Assembly (NCBI GenBank): GCA_036382775.1
Contig: DASVHD010000029.1
Coordinates: 176,303 to 240,302 of the forward strand
Reading direction: 5' to 3'
DNA: 64,000 nt
Source: a bacterium
GTDB lineage: Bacteria > Hydrothermota > Tepidihabitantia > SM23-42 > JAOAFX01
Each line of letters begins with the position of its first letter. Within the stretch, counting starts at the first letter, position 1. The notes below the pieces were generated by a model. It worked only from the letters and a program-made list of their open reading frames with translations. It was not told the DNA's origin and did no database searches. The position numbers were made by a program, and so were the translations under genes. Positions 38,218 through 46,628 of the stretch are shown in pieces.

Positions 38218-38245
38218 TTGACATTGAAGGGTTTTTTTCTATATT
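38218..38245 (+). promoter_or_regulatory. Promoter of the DUF3298-like gene
   Basis: TTGACA (38218-38223), 16-bp spacer, TATATT (38240-38245); leader of about 23 nt to ATG 38275. Confidence 0.65.
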
Positions 38246-38274
38246 AGCATTGCATAGCAGAGGATGAAAAATCT

Positions 38275-39357
38275 ATGAAATACCGGCAAGCTATTGGAGT
38301 AATGATTTTCTGCAGTCTCGCCGTCCCGATCCAGGGATCAAACAGGACCGTGCTGCCGGACGTTTTCTACGCAAGGTACGAAGGGACGATTACGGTCGGA
38401 AAAAAGCAACTAAACATCGTGATGAATTTGCACAAGCGCGACGAGGCCGCGGACGGTTATTATTTTTATAAGGACAGGGGGATACTGATCTCGATCAAAG
38501 GTTCTTTTGATAGATCCGGCAAGGCAAACCTTTCAGAATACATGACCGCCAAATTGACCGGTCTTTTTGAGGGCGAGTATACCAATGCCTCGACGATCGA
38601 AGGCGTGTGGAACACGCCGAGCGGCACTGCGAAAGCGGCGTTTAAATTGACCGAGACATATCCTTCAGGCAGCGTCAAGGCAGAAATGAAGCGTCTGCAC
38701 AAAGAAAACGATGTTTACAGGAACAAAGCCACCGTGACACTGGAATACCCCGTGATCACCGGCGTTGAAAGCCAGCTTACCTTGAGAAGAATCCACAATC
38801 TGATAAGAAACGGCATCAGCCCGGAAGCGGCTCTGGAGCAGAACCTGAGTTCGATCACCAGCGACCTGAAGAATATGTATACAGAGAATGAAGAGGCGTC
38901 GAGCGACTGGTATTACCTGGAACAGATATCGATCGCGTTTAATGACAACAACATCCTGGGCATTAAGAGTTATCTCAAGGAGTACAGCGGCGGCGCCCAC
39001 CCCAACCATTCGGTCGCCTATACAAACATAAATACCGGCAATGGCACCCTGATATCTCCAGCAGATATATTAACAAATGGTTATGAGACCGAACTCAACC
39101 GCGCGGCCGAGGAGCAGTTCAAGAAAACATATAATATTGATGAAAAGAATACTTATGAAAACGCTGGATTCTGGCTGGAACCGGGGAAATTCGCGGTGCC
39201 GGATAATTTCCTGATCACCCCGGGTGGCCTGCTGTTCCTGTTTAATCCTTACGAGATCGCTCCTTACGCGGCCGGGACGATCGAATTTTTTATTCCGTAT
39301 TCGAAGATTAAAAACCTTATCCAATCTGGGTCGGTTGTTGATATTTTCATAAAGTAG
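38275..39357 (+). CDS. Exported DUF4163/DUF3298 (RsiV-like) domain protein
   Basis: 360 residues, signal peptide about 1-21 (FCSLAVPIQGS). Residues 30-125 form a beta-rich domain (TITVGKKQLNIVMNL). Residues about 150-350 carry the DUF4163-DUF3298 pair: VTLEYPVITG, then YSGGAHPNHSVAYTNIN with the typical G-GAH-N motif, SPADILTNG and LLFLFNPYEIAPYAAG. This pair occurs in anti-sigma RsiV (lysozyme sensing) and in exported PdaC-like proteins. No transmembrane anchor or sigma factor is nearby, so a signalling role is not supported. It is followed by a three-way-junction structure. Confidence 0.8.
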   Translation: MKYRQAIGVMIFCSLAVPIQGSNRTVLPDVFYARYEGTITVGKKQLNIVMNLHKRDEAADGYYFYKDRGILISIKGSFDRSGKANLSEYMTAKLTGLFEGEYTNASTIEGVWNTPSGTAKAAFKLTETYPSGSVKAEMKRLHKENDVYRNKATVTLEYPVITGVESQLTLRRIHNLIRNGISPEAALEQNLSSITSDLKNMYTENEEASSDWYYLEQISIAFNDNNILGIKSYLKEYSGGAHPNHSVAYTNINTGNGTLISPADILTNGYETELNRAAEEQFKKTYNIDEKNTYENAGFWLEPGKFAVPDNFLITPGGLLFLFNPYEIAPYAAGTIEFFIPYSKIKNLIQSGSVVDIFIK

Positions 39358-39407
39358 TGGCAGAGGTTACTCTGCGTCTATAAATATCGAGCAAGCTCGA
39401 CCACTAC
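39354..39407. terminator. Three-way-junction structure between convergent genes
   Basis: Closing stem GTAGTGG/CCACTAC (39354-39360, 39401-39407) encloses hairpins GCAGAG-gtta-CTCTGC and TCGAG-caag-CTCGA. It begins inside the stop codon of the upstream gene and lies 19 nt from the end of the opposing gene. Probably a bidirectional transcript end. Confidence 0.55.
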
Positions 39408-39425
39408 GGAGATTGGTTGTTCTGA

Positions 39426-41162
39426 CTATTTAAACTCTATTATCCCAAAATTCGACGGATCGTGGCCAAACGGGATCTGCCAGCCTGCATCTCCCAACCT
39501 GGGCTGCAGGCGCCGGAACGCGAAACCCCATTGTTTTTCATTGAACGGCGCGAGCCCTTTTTTAGGTATTTTGATCTCCAATGTCCAGGCGTTGGGTTCT
39601 TTACCGGATCTTATTTCCCAAGGACCGTTCCATTCAAGGTCTTTCGTACTGACCCCATCCTTTAGGCTGCACCGGCGGTCATACACCGCGCCGTTGCTGT
39701 TGATGATCGCCTGGTAATATGTTTCCTTATCATAATCACTGTCCAGGAAGAACCAGATGTTGTCATCCGAGTACGTGGCGCCATCGTGCTCTGTTGCCAG
39801 CGCTTTTAGCTTACCGAGGTCTTTGTCAAAACAGCGTATTGCCATGTAGAGGTTATCAGCGTCATGCGCGAGATAATACTGGGTTTCATCAATTGCCGAG
39901 CCCGATGAACCGTACTGACTGCTGGTCAGGTCAGTGATCGGTTTTATCTTTGTCCAGGCCGCGTCATTGAGGATACCATCAAGGACCACCGGCTTTTGTA
40001 TCCTCATCACCGGCGCGATCCTTTTGATCATGCCGGCATTTATCCTTACAGTGCAGGCTTTTTCGTGCTTGTACGGATAGACCATGGTCAATTGAGGAAG
40101 AGGGTATATGTTCGAACCATTGAAGACCGCGAGTTCAAAACTCACGTCTTTTGCTTCGCCGCTGGCCATCGCGAGCGGCGCGGCAGAGGGTTTGATCGAA
40201 TACTTTTTGTGGTTATATTTCCATTTGATAGTCTGTTTTATTGAATCCGGACCGAAATTCTTTACCGTGACCTTGAAAACTTGCGCGGTTTTCCCGGTTT
40301 CGTCCCGGACCAGGCAGGGCGAGAACGTGAACGCCTCCTTGAAGATCTTCAGGACCAGGGTATTATCCTCCAGGGTAAAAAAGTCAGGTTCCAGAACCGA
40401 TCCTTTTTTCATTACTGCGATGTCAGCTTCTTTACCGCGGACCGTCACCAGCAGGTAGCTGAATAAATTTCCTTTCCCGATATCCATATCATCAAGCCCG
40501 CCGCCAGAACTGCTGAGCGTGACATATTTTGTGCCGTTCTTCTCAAAATATGTGTACGTATGGTGATGACCGGTAAATACCGCTTTTACACCGTACCGCT
40601 CGAGTAATGCTTCCACGGTATCAGCCTGGGCATTATTCCAGCTGTCAGACCAGGTCGGGATGTGGAAAAAGGCAAAGCTATTATCTTTGCTTTTTGATGT
40701 TTCCAGGTCAGTTGTCAGCCAGGCGAACTGGGCACTGTCAAGTCCGCCTTCGGTTTGCCAATATAATGATGTATTATCAAGGATGATGAAATGGCTGTTC
40801 TGAACGTCAAACGAGTAGTAATGCTTTGTTCCACTGACTTTTTCGAAAATGCCCGTGTCGATCTCGCTTTCGATATCATGGTTCCCGGGAACAAAATGAA
40901 AGGGACAGGGAAGAATTCTGATGGTATTCAGGATCCCCTCCCATTGCGCTTTTGTGATCATGGTATCGGTTTCATAACCCTCGATGAGATCCCCGACATT
41001 GAGGACAAAGTCAGGTGTAAGGAGCTTGACCTCTCCGATTATTTCTTCAAAGACGCTGTCCGTGTGGCTCCCTGCACGGTCGCCGATGACCGCGAACCTG
41101 AGATCAGCGCCAGTCAGGCGCGTGCTGATAAAGATTATTGATGCGACGAAATATTTTAGCAT
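39426..41162 (-). CDS. Secreted metallophosphoesterase with C-terminal CBM9-like domain
   Basis: 578 residues; AAAGGAGGAAAA before the ATG. Signal peptide about 1-19 (STRLTGA). Calcineurin-like motifs in order: IGDRAGSHTD, NVGDLIEGYE, PGNHDIES and FTGHHHTYTY, enough for a two-metal site. A middle beta-sandwich (TVKNFGPDSIKQTIKWKYN) leads to a C-terminal CBM9-type domain from about 395 (KPVVLDGILNDAAWTKI; DNIWFFLDSDYDKETYYQ; WTLEIKIPKKGL). It is an exported phosphoesterase that may bind glycans; the substrate is not known. Confidence 0.85.
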   Translation of the reverse strand: MLKYFVASIIFISTRLTGADLRFAVIGDRAGSHTDSVFEEIIGEVKLLTPDFVLNVGDLIEGYETDTMITKAQWEGILNTIRILPCPFHFVPGNHDIESEIDTGIFEKVSGTKHYYSFDVQNSHFIILDNTSLYWQTEGGLDSAQFAWLTTDLETSKSKDNSFAFFHIPTWSDSWNNAQADTVEALLERYGVKAVFTGHHHTYTYFEKNGTKYVTLSSSGGGLDDMDIGKGNLFSYLLVTVRGKEADIAVMKKGSVLEPDFFTLEDNTLVLKIFKEAFTFSPCLVRDETGKTAQVFKVTVKNFGPDSIKQTIKWKYNHKKYSIKPSAAPLAMASGEAKDVSFELAVFNGSNIYPLPQLTMVYPYKHEKACTVRINAGMIKRIAPVMRIQKPVVLDGILNDAAWTKIKPITDLTSSQYGSSGSAIDETQYYLAHDADNLYMAIRCFDKDLGKLKALATEHDGATYSDDNIWFFLDSDYDKETYYQAIINSNGAVYDRRCSLKDGVSTKDLEWNGPWEIRSGKEPNAWTLEIKIPKKGLAPFNEKQWGFAFRRLQPRLGDAGWQIPFGHDPSNFGIIEFK

Positions 41163-41205
41163 TTTTCCTCCTTTTTTTCTTTTTTACTACCGTTAGACTG
41201 AGTTA

Positions 41206-41775
41206 TTACTTCAAATGTTCGATCAGTATTTTAATGCCAATGCCGATCAATATCAACCCGCCGATAAACTCGACGCGGTTCCCGAACAAATGACCGACTT
41301 TTTTGCCGATATGAACGCCGATAAAGGAGAATGTAAAGGTTATCAATCCAATGATGATCACCGGCAGCCAGATCGAAATATTGAGGAACGAAAGACTCAG
41401 CCCTACTGCCAAAGCGTCTATGCTGGTAGCAATCGCAAGGACGAATAGCGTGGCAAAACTGAGAGTCGAAGCGCCCGTTTCCTTTTTTTCATCATGGGAT
41501 TCAAATGACTCATAGATCATTTTTCCGCCAATCGCGACCAATAACAATAATGCGACCCAGTGGTCGATGCCGGAGATGATTTGACGCAGGCTCATGCCGG
41601 CGAGCCAGCCGACGATGGGCATAAATATCTGAAAGCCGCCAAAAAACAGGCCCATAATAAGGGCGGTATCTATTTTTGCGGTCATTTTTTTACCGGCCAT
41701 GCCGTTCGCGATGGAAACCGCGAACGCATCCATGGAGAGGCCAACGGCAATAAGCAGGATCGATATGATATCCAT
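41206..41775 (-). CDS. mntP: Manganese efflux pump MntP
   Basis: 189 residues with six predicted transmembrane helices in two halves. Each half carries the family's acidic signature: LIAVGLSMDAFAVSIANGM in the first and LAIATSIDALAVGLSLSF in the second. Length and motifs match MntP (YebN). No yybP-ykoY manganese riboswitch is seen upstream. The promoter (41787-41814) puts the start of the mRNA within about 5 nt of the ATG, so the transcript is almost leaderless. Confidence 0.93.
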   Translation of the reverse strand: MDIISILLIAVGLSMDAFAVSIANGMAGKKMTAKIDTALIMGLFFGGFQIFMPIVGWLAGMSLRQIISGIDHWVALLLLVAIGGKMIYESFESHDEKKETGASTLSFATLFVLAIATSIDALAVGLSLSFLNISIWLPVIIIGLITFTFSFIGVHIGKKVGHLFGNRVEFIGGLILIGIGIKILIEHLK

Positions 41776-41786
41776 GGGATGTTTAA

Positions 41787-41814
41787 ACTATAACCAATAT
41801 CGGCCAAAAATCAA
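41787..41814 (-). promoter_or_regulatory. Promoter of mntP, very short leader
   Basis: Minus strand TTGATT (41814-41809), 16-bp spacer, TATAGT (41792-41787); 11 nt to the ATG at 41775. Confidence 0.6.
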
Positions 41815-41824
41815 TTAGTTGTTT

Positions 41825-41952
41825 CACCCTCCCTTTTATCCCCTCTCCCTTAAGGGACACCAGTTATCCCTCACCCCTACCCTCTCCCTTTTTAAGGGAG
41901 AGGAATAAGGTGAGGATTTAGTCTTTTATGTTGCCATCGAGGGAGGGGGATT
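41825..41952. repeat. Full-length family C nested palindrome
   Basis: Pairs with 18350-18488 over about 130 bp. Outer arms accctccctttt.../cgagggaggggga; inner arms ccctctccctttttaaggga with gagaggaataaggtgagg. Confidence 0.75.
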
Positions 41953-41987
41953 TTATTAAATGGAAAAAATCAGCGATAAATACGGTT

Positions 41988-42016
41988 GACAGTCGCGCTT
42001 TTTCAAGGTATCATTA
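41988..42016 (+). promoter_or_regulatory. Promoter upstream of the 465-residue lipoprotein gene
   Basis: TTGACA (41988-41993), 17-bp spacer, TATCAT (42011-42016). The leader to ATG 42188 is about 165 nt and includes a 43-codon open frame (42027-42158) that I do not call a gene. Nothing else is seen in 41953-42187. Confidence 0.6.
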
Positions 42017-42187
42017 TTAAAAGTATGAACAAACCAGGCGTTTACCGGGTTATGTTATTGAACGTCTTAAAAGCTTCTTTACGAATATGGCTGATGATAG
42101 CAAGCAAGTCGAAGATGATCGTTATCGGCAAATTCGTGCAATTCGATATCATTCGTTAACCAATTATCGGTTGTAATAGGAGGCAAC

Positions 42188-43585
42188 ATGAAAAAATACA
42201 TTGCGATTCTGATCTTCTTGGCAAGCATTATATCAGTGGCATGCAATAAACTTAAGATTACTGTATTCTCCGAAATAGATGTCGCTGGCAAAGGGAATTA
42301 CAATATTTTCGACATCGCAGCAGTGTCCAGTAATCGCGGGCCGATCAGCATCGAAGGAAAAAACTCAAGCGGCCATCAATATATATATGTAACTGGGTCA
42401 TACCGGGGCGCCGACGGGGTAACGCGCTGCCTAACCGCCAAGTACGATGAAAACGGCAGACCGCTCTGGTATAAACTTTATCCTGAATCGGATGCACAAG
42501 GTACCCGGTCAAAGGTCAGTTATGGCATATCGCTGCTGGTGAATACCGGTGGTGGCTTGAAAGAAGAGTGTGTTTATGTACTGGCGGAAGAGGGTGCCGG
42601 CAATGAGCAGAAACAATTGATGTTGCTGAAATATGACAGCCTGGGCGGCAAGTTGTTAGAAAAAACCCTCGCGCAGTCAAAATATGAGATAGTCGGTTCA
42701 TTTTATACAGACAATACCATGAATTTATATTGCGCCGGCTACATGATGAACAAGGACATTGTAAGCGAGATCTTTTCATATAAATTCAGCCCGTCCGGCG
42801 ATCCGTTATGGTCGAGTACTTATCAAAACCCTGGATTAAACTGCCATTATGTGCTTTTTCAGATGAGATATCCTGGTCAGCTGGTTTGCGCGGGTCTGTC
42901 AGGGGAACAAAATGACCTTTTTTATATTCCCTTTGATTCACTGGGCAAAGCGCTGGATATGGTTGTTTGTCAGAGCACTGAACAGGAAAATGCGCTGGCG
43001 GATATCATTACTGATGAAGGCGGATCCATATATCTTGTTGCCAGTGACCGTTGGGGATTTTCAACCACTGCCTATGACGGTATGAACACAATGCGCTGGC
43101 GTGCTGCATTTAAGGATACCAACGGCGGTCATAATACAGCCCATGCCATCGCGATCGATGATTCCGGCTGCGTGTATGTTGCGGGGAGCAGGAAGGATCA
43201 AATGGATCGCCTGGTCCTGGTAAAATATGACGCCGCTGGAGCTGAAGCATGGCGGAAGACCGATATTCTTATTCCAGGCAAACCATGGGGACTGTGGTTC
43301 ATAAATCCCGATTTCATACATAATCGCCTTGAATATGGACCTGCGTTTGATATAGATATAATCGGGGGCACCAAAAACGGAATGTTTATCGCCCGATACA
43401 ACACAGCGGGATCAAATAAAGCGTTTGCGCAGTATTGCGTAAAAGACCAGAGCCATTTTATCGGTGCCGCCGACGGCAAATGGATCGCCGTCAATAACGT
43501 GGGTAAAGATTTAACGGGTATTAGAAAGGCGCACCTTCTGAAATACGAAGAATTCCAAATATTCGGAATAAACCGCTGGGACTAA
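42188..43585 (+). CDS. Propeller-type lipoprotein, unknown function
   Basis: 465 residues; AGGAGGCAAC before the ATG. Lipobox ISVAC gives a lipidated cysteine at about 19. The mature protein has imperfect repeats of about 50 residues with the outline YIYVTGSYRGADG.T..LTAKYDENG.PLW and CVYVAGSRKDQMDRLVLVKYDAAGAEAW, a divergent version of the KTYGG/DGGYIIAG propeller of the protein at 36687-38144. Likely six or seven blades. No enzyme motif. A short palindrome TAAGCAAC-aa-GTTGCTTA follows the stop. Confidence 0.78.
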   Translation: MKKYIAILIFLASIISVACNKLKITVFSEIDVAGKGNYNIFDIAAVSSNRGPISIEGKNSSGHQYIYVTGSYRGADGVTRCLTAKYDENGRPLWYKLYPESDAQGTRSKVSYGISLLVNTGGGLKEECVYVLAEEGAGNEQKQLMLLKYDSLGGKLLEKTLAQSKYEIVGSFYTDNTMNLYCAGYMMNKDIVSEIFSYKFSPSGDPLWSSTYQNPGLNCHYVLFQMRYPGQLVCAGLSGEQNDLFYIPFDSLGKALDMVVCQSTEQENALADIITDEGGSIYLVASDRWGFSTTAYDGMNTMRWRAAFKDTNGGHNTAHAIAIDDSGCVYVAGSRKDQMDRLVLVKYDAAGAEAWRKTDILIPGKPWGLWFINPDFIHNRLEYGPAFDIDIIGGTKNGMFIARYNTAGSNKAFAQYCVKDQSHFIGAADGKWIAVNNVGKDLTGIRKAHLLKYEEFQIFGINRWD

Positions 43586-43600
43586 GCAACAAGTTGCTTA
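43583..43600. terminator. Short palindrome after the lipoprotein gene
   Basis: TAAGCAAC-aa-GTTGCTTA (8-bp arms, 43583-43600) overlapping the stop codon; no T-run. A weak terminator candidate between convergent genes. Confidence 0.4.
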
Positions 43601-43695
43601 ACTGATATCAGCGATTAAAAGGCAGATTACAACGATAAAGAACAAAAATATTTTAATGACTTAAATCACCGTCATCCATCTGTTTATCTCTGTAA

Positions 43696-46509
43696 TCATA
43701 TTTTCAGCCCGATCCCCACTCTCATGCGGAAGCCGGGTTTCCACCGGAACGGATTTTCGTAGGTGTAGAAACGCCGCGCCATGACATACTCGTTGCGCAA
43801 TTCCGGGGCCGAATTAACGCCATCGTGATTGTAGTCGGCTTGGGGCGTGTAGTAACTGCTGGTCATGGTTATGGCCGAAAACCCTGAAACCAGGATCGTG
43901 CCTTCAAGACCGTCGTCATCGACCTTGCCCGTGGTGCCGAATACGCTGTTCACCTGCTCGGCGTCGAGCAGGTTAAAGATGTTGGCAAACAGGTTCACGT
44001 TTAAACCCGCGACCTTGATATTCTTGTTCAGGTTGGCGTCAACATTCGCGTACCCGGGCATCCGCGCGGAATTCTGATCGCCGAGCGCATTGCCCTTGGC
44101 ATCGGTCGGCGTGTAAGGGAAGCCGGAGTGGAAGGTGATAATGAAGTCGCTTGATAATTCGCGGGCCGGAACGATAAAGAAATCCTTGGGCAGGGAAAAT
44201 CCCAGCGTGGTATTGACAATGTGCCGTTCGTCAAAATCGAGCCAGTAATCGATCTGCGGCGTCTTGTATTCGCCCGTGATGGGATCGATGTTGGAATTCA
44301 CATAAATATCGTAGTAATGCTGCCACGCGTCCGACGCGGTGCCCTTGGCAAACTGGAGCGTGTAGGAAAAGTCGAAGTACCAGTCCACGAACCACAGCTG
44401 GTCGAGCTGTTTTTTCAGCGTGAACTCGATCCCTTTGACATTGCCGTAGTCGAGGTTTGTCACCTGGTAATAAGCATAGGGCAAGGTCTCGTACCGTTTG
44501 GTCTGGATGAGGTCATAGATATCCTTGTAATAGGCTATAAGGCCGATCGCATAGATGTCGCTGAGCTGGTTCTCGTAGCCCATTTCATAAGCGATCGTTT
44601 TTTCAACGGTGAGGTTGGGATTGCCCAGGACCGAGTTGAAACGCCGCAGGAGCAGCCAGACAACCTCGGGCGTGGTCGAACGGTACAGGTTGTGCGCGGT
44701 CGGCGTCTGGAAGAAATGCCCGTAATTAAAACGCATTTTTGAACGATCCGTGATCGGCAGCGAGAACCCGAGCCGCGGCGAGAGCCGCCACTTGGCATCG
44801 GTGACCGTCATCGTGCTGTCCGCGCTGTTGGTCGGATTGGCAAGCCCCATGGCCTTGGAATCAAAATAGTCAAAGCGCAAGCCTAGTTTGGCAATGATAC
44901 CTTGAAAATCCATCTGGTCCTGGATGTAGTAAGCGCCTTTAACCGGATTCTTGTTGTACATGTCCCAGAACGGTATCTTCACCCAGGGGAGGTTGTTGTC
45001 AAACCAGCCCACGTTCTGAAAGATCAAGTTGACGCCGGTCTTGATCTCATGGACTCCGCCGATGGAATTGGTGTAATTGAGGCTCGTCTGGATATCGCGG
45101 TTAAAGAAATAACGCCACATCCTTTCATCGCCGATCGTATAGTAAAAACCGGTCGCGCCGTAGGGATTGCGCCGGAGCGATGCGGCCGTGGTCCGTTCAT
45201 ATTCGGTATAATGATAAGGCATGAGCGTGTCGGATAAAGAATCGATCAGGTAATGTTTTTTCACGGTGTCCGGCAGATCTTGCAGCAGGATGTCGATCAG
45301 GTGTTCGCCCTTGAAATGGTAGTCCTCCCACCACTGGCGGTCCAGCGAATCTTCGACGGTATAGTCGCGCACCGCGTAGAATCTGGTCGTTCTCGTGTAG
45401 CCGAACTTCGCTTCCACGATCTGCGACTGCACCGGGTTGTAGCTCAAAGTCGCCGTGGTGAGCCAGTTCTTCCACAGGTCGGCCGCGCGATGGTCAAGAT
45501 AGTAAACCATGGACATCTCGCCCCACATGTCGGCGTAATGCATGTACTGTTCGTGCGAATAAAATTGCGATACCGTCATCTTGCCCTTGGCATTGGGGAA
45601 CCGGTAGGAAAGTTTGGCCTGGCCCTTGTAATCAAAACGCTCAGCCGGAGTTTTCCAACGGGCAGCTTCATGCGCGTCCGAACTATAGGTCTCGCCTGAC
45701 AGGAAATAACGGAATCTTGATTTTACCAACAATCCTCCGCCCATGCTCAGTTCGACAAGGTTGTAGCCGTAATTCAGCTTGGACGTCGTGAATAACTCGT
45801 CCGTGGTAAACCGCGCGTTGCCGCCAAACCGGTCGTTTCCTTCACGGGTCACGACATTGACGACACCGGAAAGCGCTTCGCCGTACTCGGCGTCAAAACC
45901 GCCGGTAATGATGTCGATTTCCTCGACCGCATCTTTGTTGATCTGGACCGACTGGGTGCCGTAATGGGGCGCCTTGGTAAGAACGCCGTCCACAAAGTAC
46001 GCGATCTCCGCTGCCCTGCCGCCGCGGATGTGCGTGCCGTAGCCGTCCTGAGACACGCCCGCCTGCAGGGTTATGATCTCGTTGATCTCGCTCACGGGTA
46101 ATCGACTGATGTCATCGGCCGTGGTCGTGTGGCTGGTCTGGGTCTGGGTGCGGATGACGATCTGCTTCTGAGCGGTCGTGACGACCGGTTCAAGCATGAT
46201 GATCGTGGGCGATAATTTGAAGTTCAAGGGTGTTGTCTGGTTCGATATCACGACAACCATTTCGACGGTCGCCGGATTGTAACCCATACATGTTGAAGCG
46301 ATGGAATACGTGCCGACCGGCACATATGGAATAAGATATTCTCCGTTTTCATCGCAGGCCGCGCCCAATTCCGTACCTTCTATAATAACATTAGAACCCG
46401 GGATAGGTTGATTTGTCTGAGAATCAATAACCCGTCCCTGTATCCTGCCTCTTTCCATGGCAGCCAGGAACGAAATGATCATGAAAAATATCACAACGAT
46501 GCGCTTCAT
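43696..46509 (-). CDS. TonB-dependent outer-membrane receptor with carboxypeptidase-regulatory-like domain
   Basis: 937 residues; AGGAAGGAGGTAACCT before the ATG. Signal peptide about 1-18. Residues 20-105 are a CarboxypepD-reg-like fold (GRIQGRVIDSQTNQPIPGSNVIIEGT; GEYLIPYVPVGTYSI). A plug at about 115-240 (ISRLPVSEINEIITLQAGV; GTHIRGGRAAEIAYFVDGV; GGFDAEYGEALSGVVNVVTREG) leads to a 22-strand-type barrel ending RMRVGIGLKI. It takes up an unidentified ligand across the outer membrane. No SusD-like lipoprotein is adjacent; the divergent neighbour is an exported esterase, so an ester or peptide ligand is possible (inference). Confidence 0.9.
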   Translation of the reverse strand: MKRIVVIFFMIISFLAAMERGRIQGRVIDSQTNQPIPGSNVIIEGTELGAACDENGEYLIPYVPVGTYSIASTCMGYNPATVEMVVVISNQTTPLNFKLSPTIIMLEPVVTTAQKQIVIRTQTQTSHTTTADDISRLPVSEINEIITLQAGVSQDGYGTHIRGGRAAEIAYFVDGVLTKAPHYGTQSVQINKDAVEEIDIITGGFDAEYGEALSGVVNVVTREGNDRFGGNARFTTDELFTTSKLNYGYNLVELSMGGGLLVKSRFRYFLSGETYSSDAHEAARWKTPAERFDYKGQAKLSYRFPNAKGKMTVSQFYSHEQYMHYADMWGEMSMVYYLDHRAADLWKNWLTTATLSYNPVQSQIVEAKFGYTRTTRFYAVRDYTVEDSLDRQWWEDYHFKGEHLIDILLQDLPDTVKKHYLIDSLSDTLMPYHYTEYERTTAASLRRNPYGATGFYYTIGDERMWRYFFNRDIQTSLNYTNSIGGVHEIKTGVNLIFQNVGWFDNNLPWVKIPFWDMYNKNPVKGAYYIQDQMDFQGIIAKLGLRFDYFDSKAMGLANPTNSADSTMTVTDAKWRLSPRLGFSLPITDRSKMRFNYGHFFQTPTAHNLYRSTTPEVVWLLLRRFNSVLGNPNLTVEKTIAYEMGYENQLSDIYAIGLIAYYKDIYDLIQTKRYETLPYAYYQVTNLDYGNVKGIEFTLKKQLDQLWFVDWYFDFSYTLQFAKGTASDAWQHYYDIYVNSNIDPITGEYKTPQIDYWLDFDERHIVNTTLGFSLPKDFFIVPARELSSDFIITFHSGFPYTPTDAKGNALGDQNSARMPGYANVDANLNKNIKVAGLNVNLFANIFNLLDAEQVNSVFGTTGKVDDDGLEGTILVSGFSAITMTSSYYTPQADYNHDGVNSAPELRNEYVMARRFYTYENPFRWKPGFRMRVGIGLKI

Positions 46510-46548
46510 AGGTTACCTCCTTCCTATGTATGCATGTATTTGCATGAT

Positions 46549-46577
46549 AATGTACTCCATTTAGGCTTAAATGTCAA
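46549..46577 (-). promoter_or_regulatory. Promoter of the TonB receptor gene
   Basis: Minus strand TTGACA (46577-46572), 17-bp spacer, TACATT (46554-46549); leader about 33 nt with a strong ribosome site. Divergent from the esterase promoter. Confidence 0.6.
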
Positions 46578-46591
46578 GTGATGAAAAAGCA

Positions 46592-46619
46592 TTGACAGTG
46601 AACGGTTTACCTCTATAAT
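46592..46619 (+). promoter_or_regulatory. Promoter of the esterase gene, nearly leaderless
   Basis: TTGACA (46592-46597), 16-bp spacer, TATAAT (46614-46619): full consensus. ATG at 46629 is only 9 nt after the -10 box and has no ribosome site, so the mRNA leader should be 0-3 nt. Confidence 0.8.
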
Positions 46620-46628
46620 TGTGCGACG

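Noticed and set aside
42027..42158. 43-codon ORF after the promoter at 41988
   Set aside because: It starts 10 nt after the -10 box, so it could be translated, but it has no ribosome site, no family resemblance and an antisense frame also exists; evidence is too thin to call a gene.
41776..42187. Possible yybP-ykoY manganese riboswitch upstream of mntP
   Set aside because: The mntP promoter leaves almost no leader, so there is no room for an aptamer.
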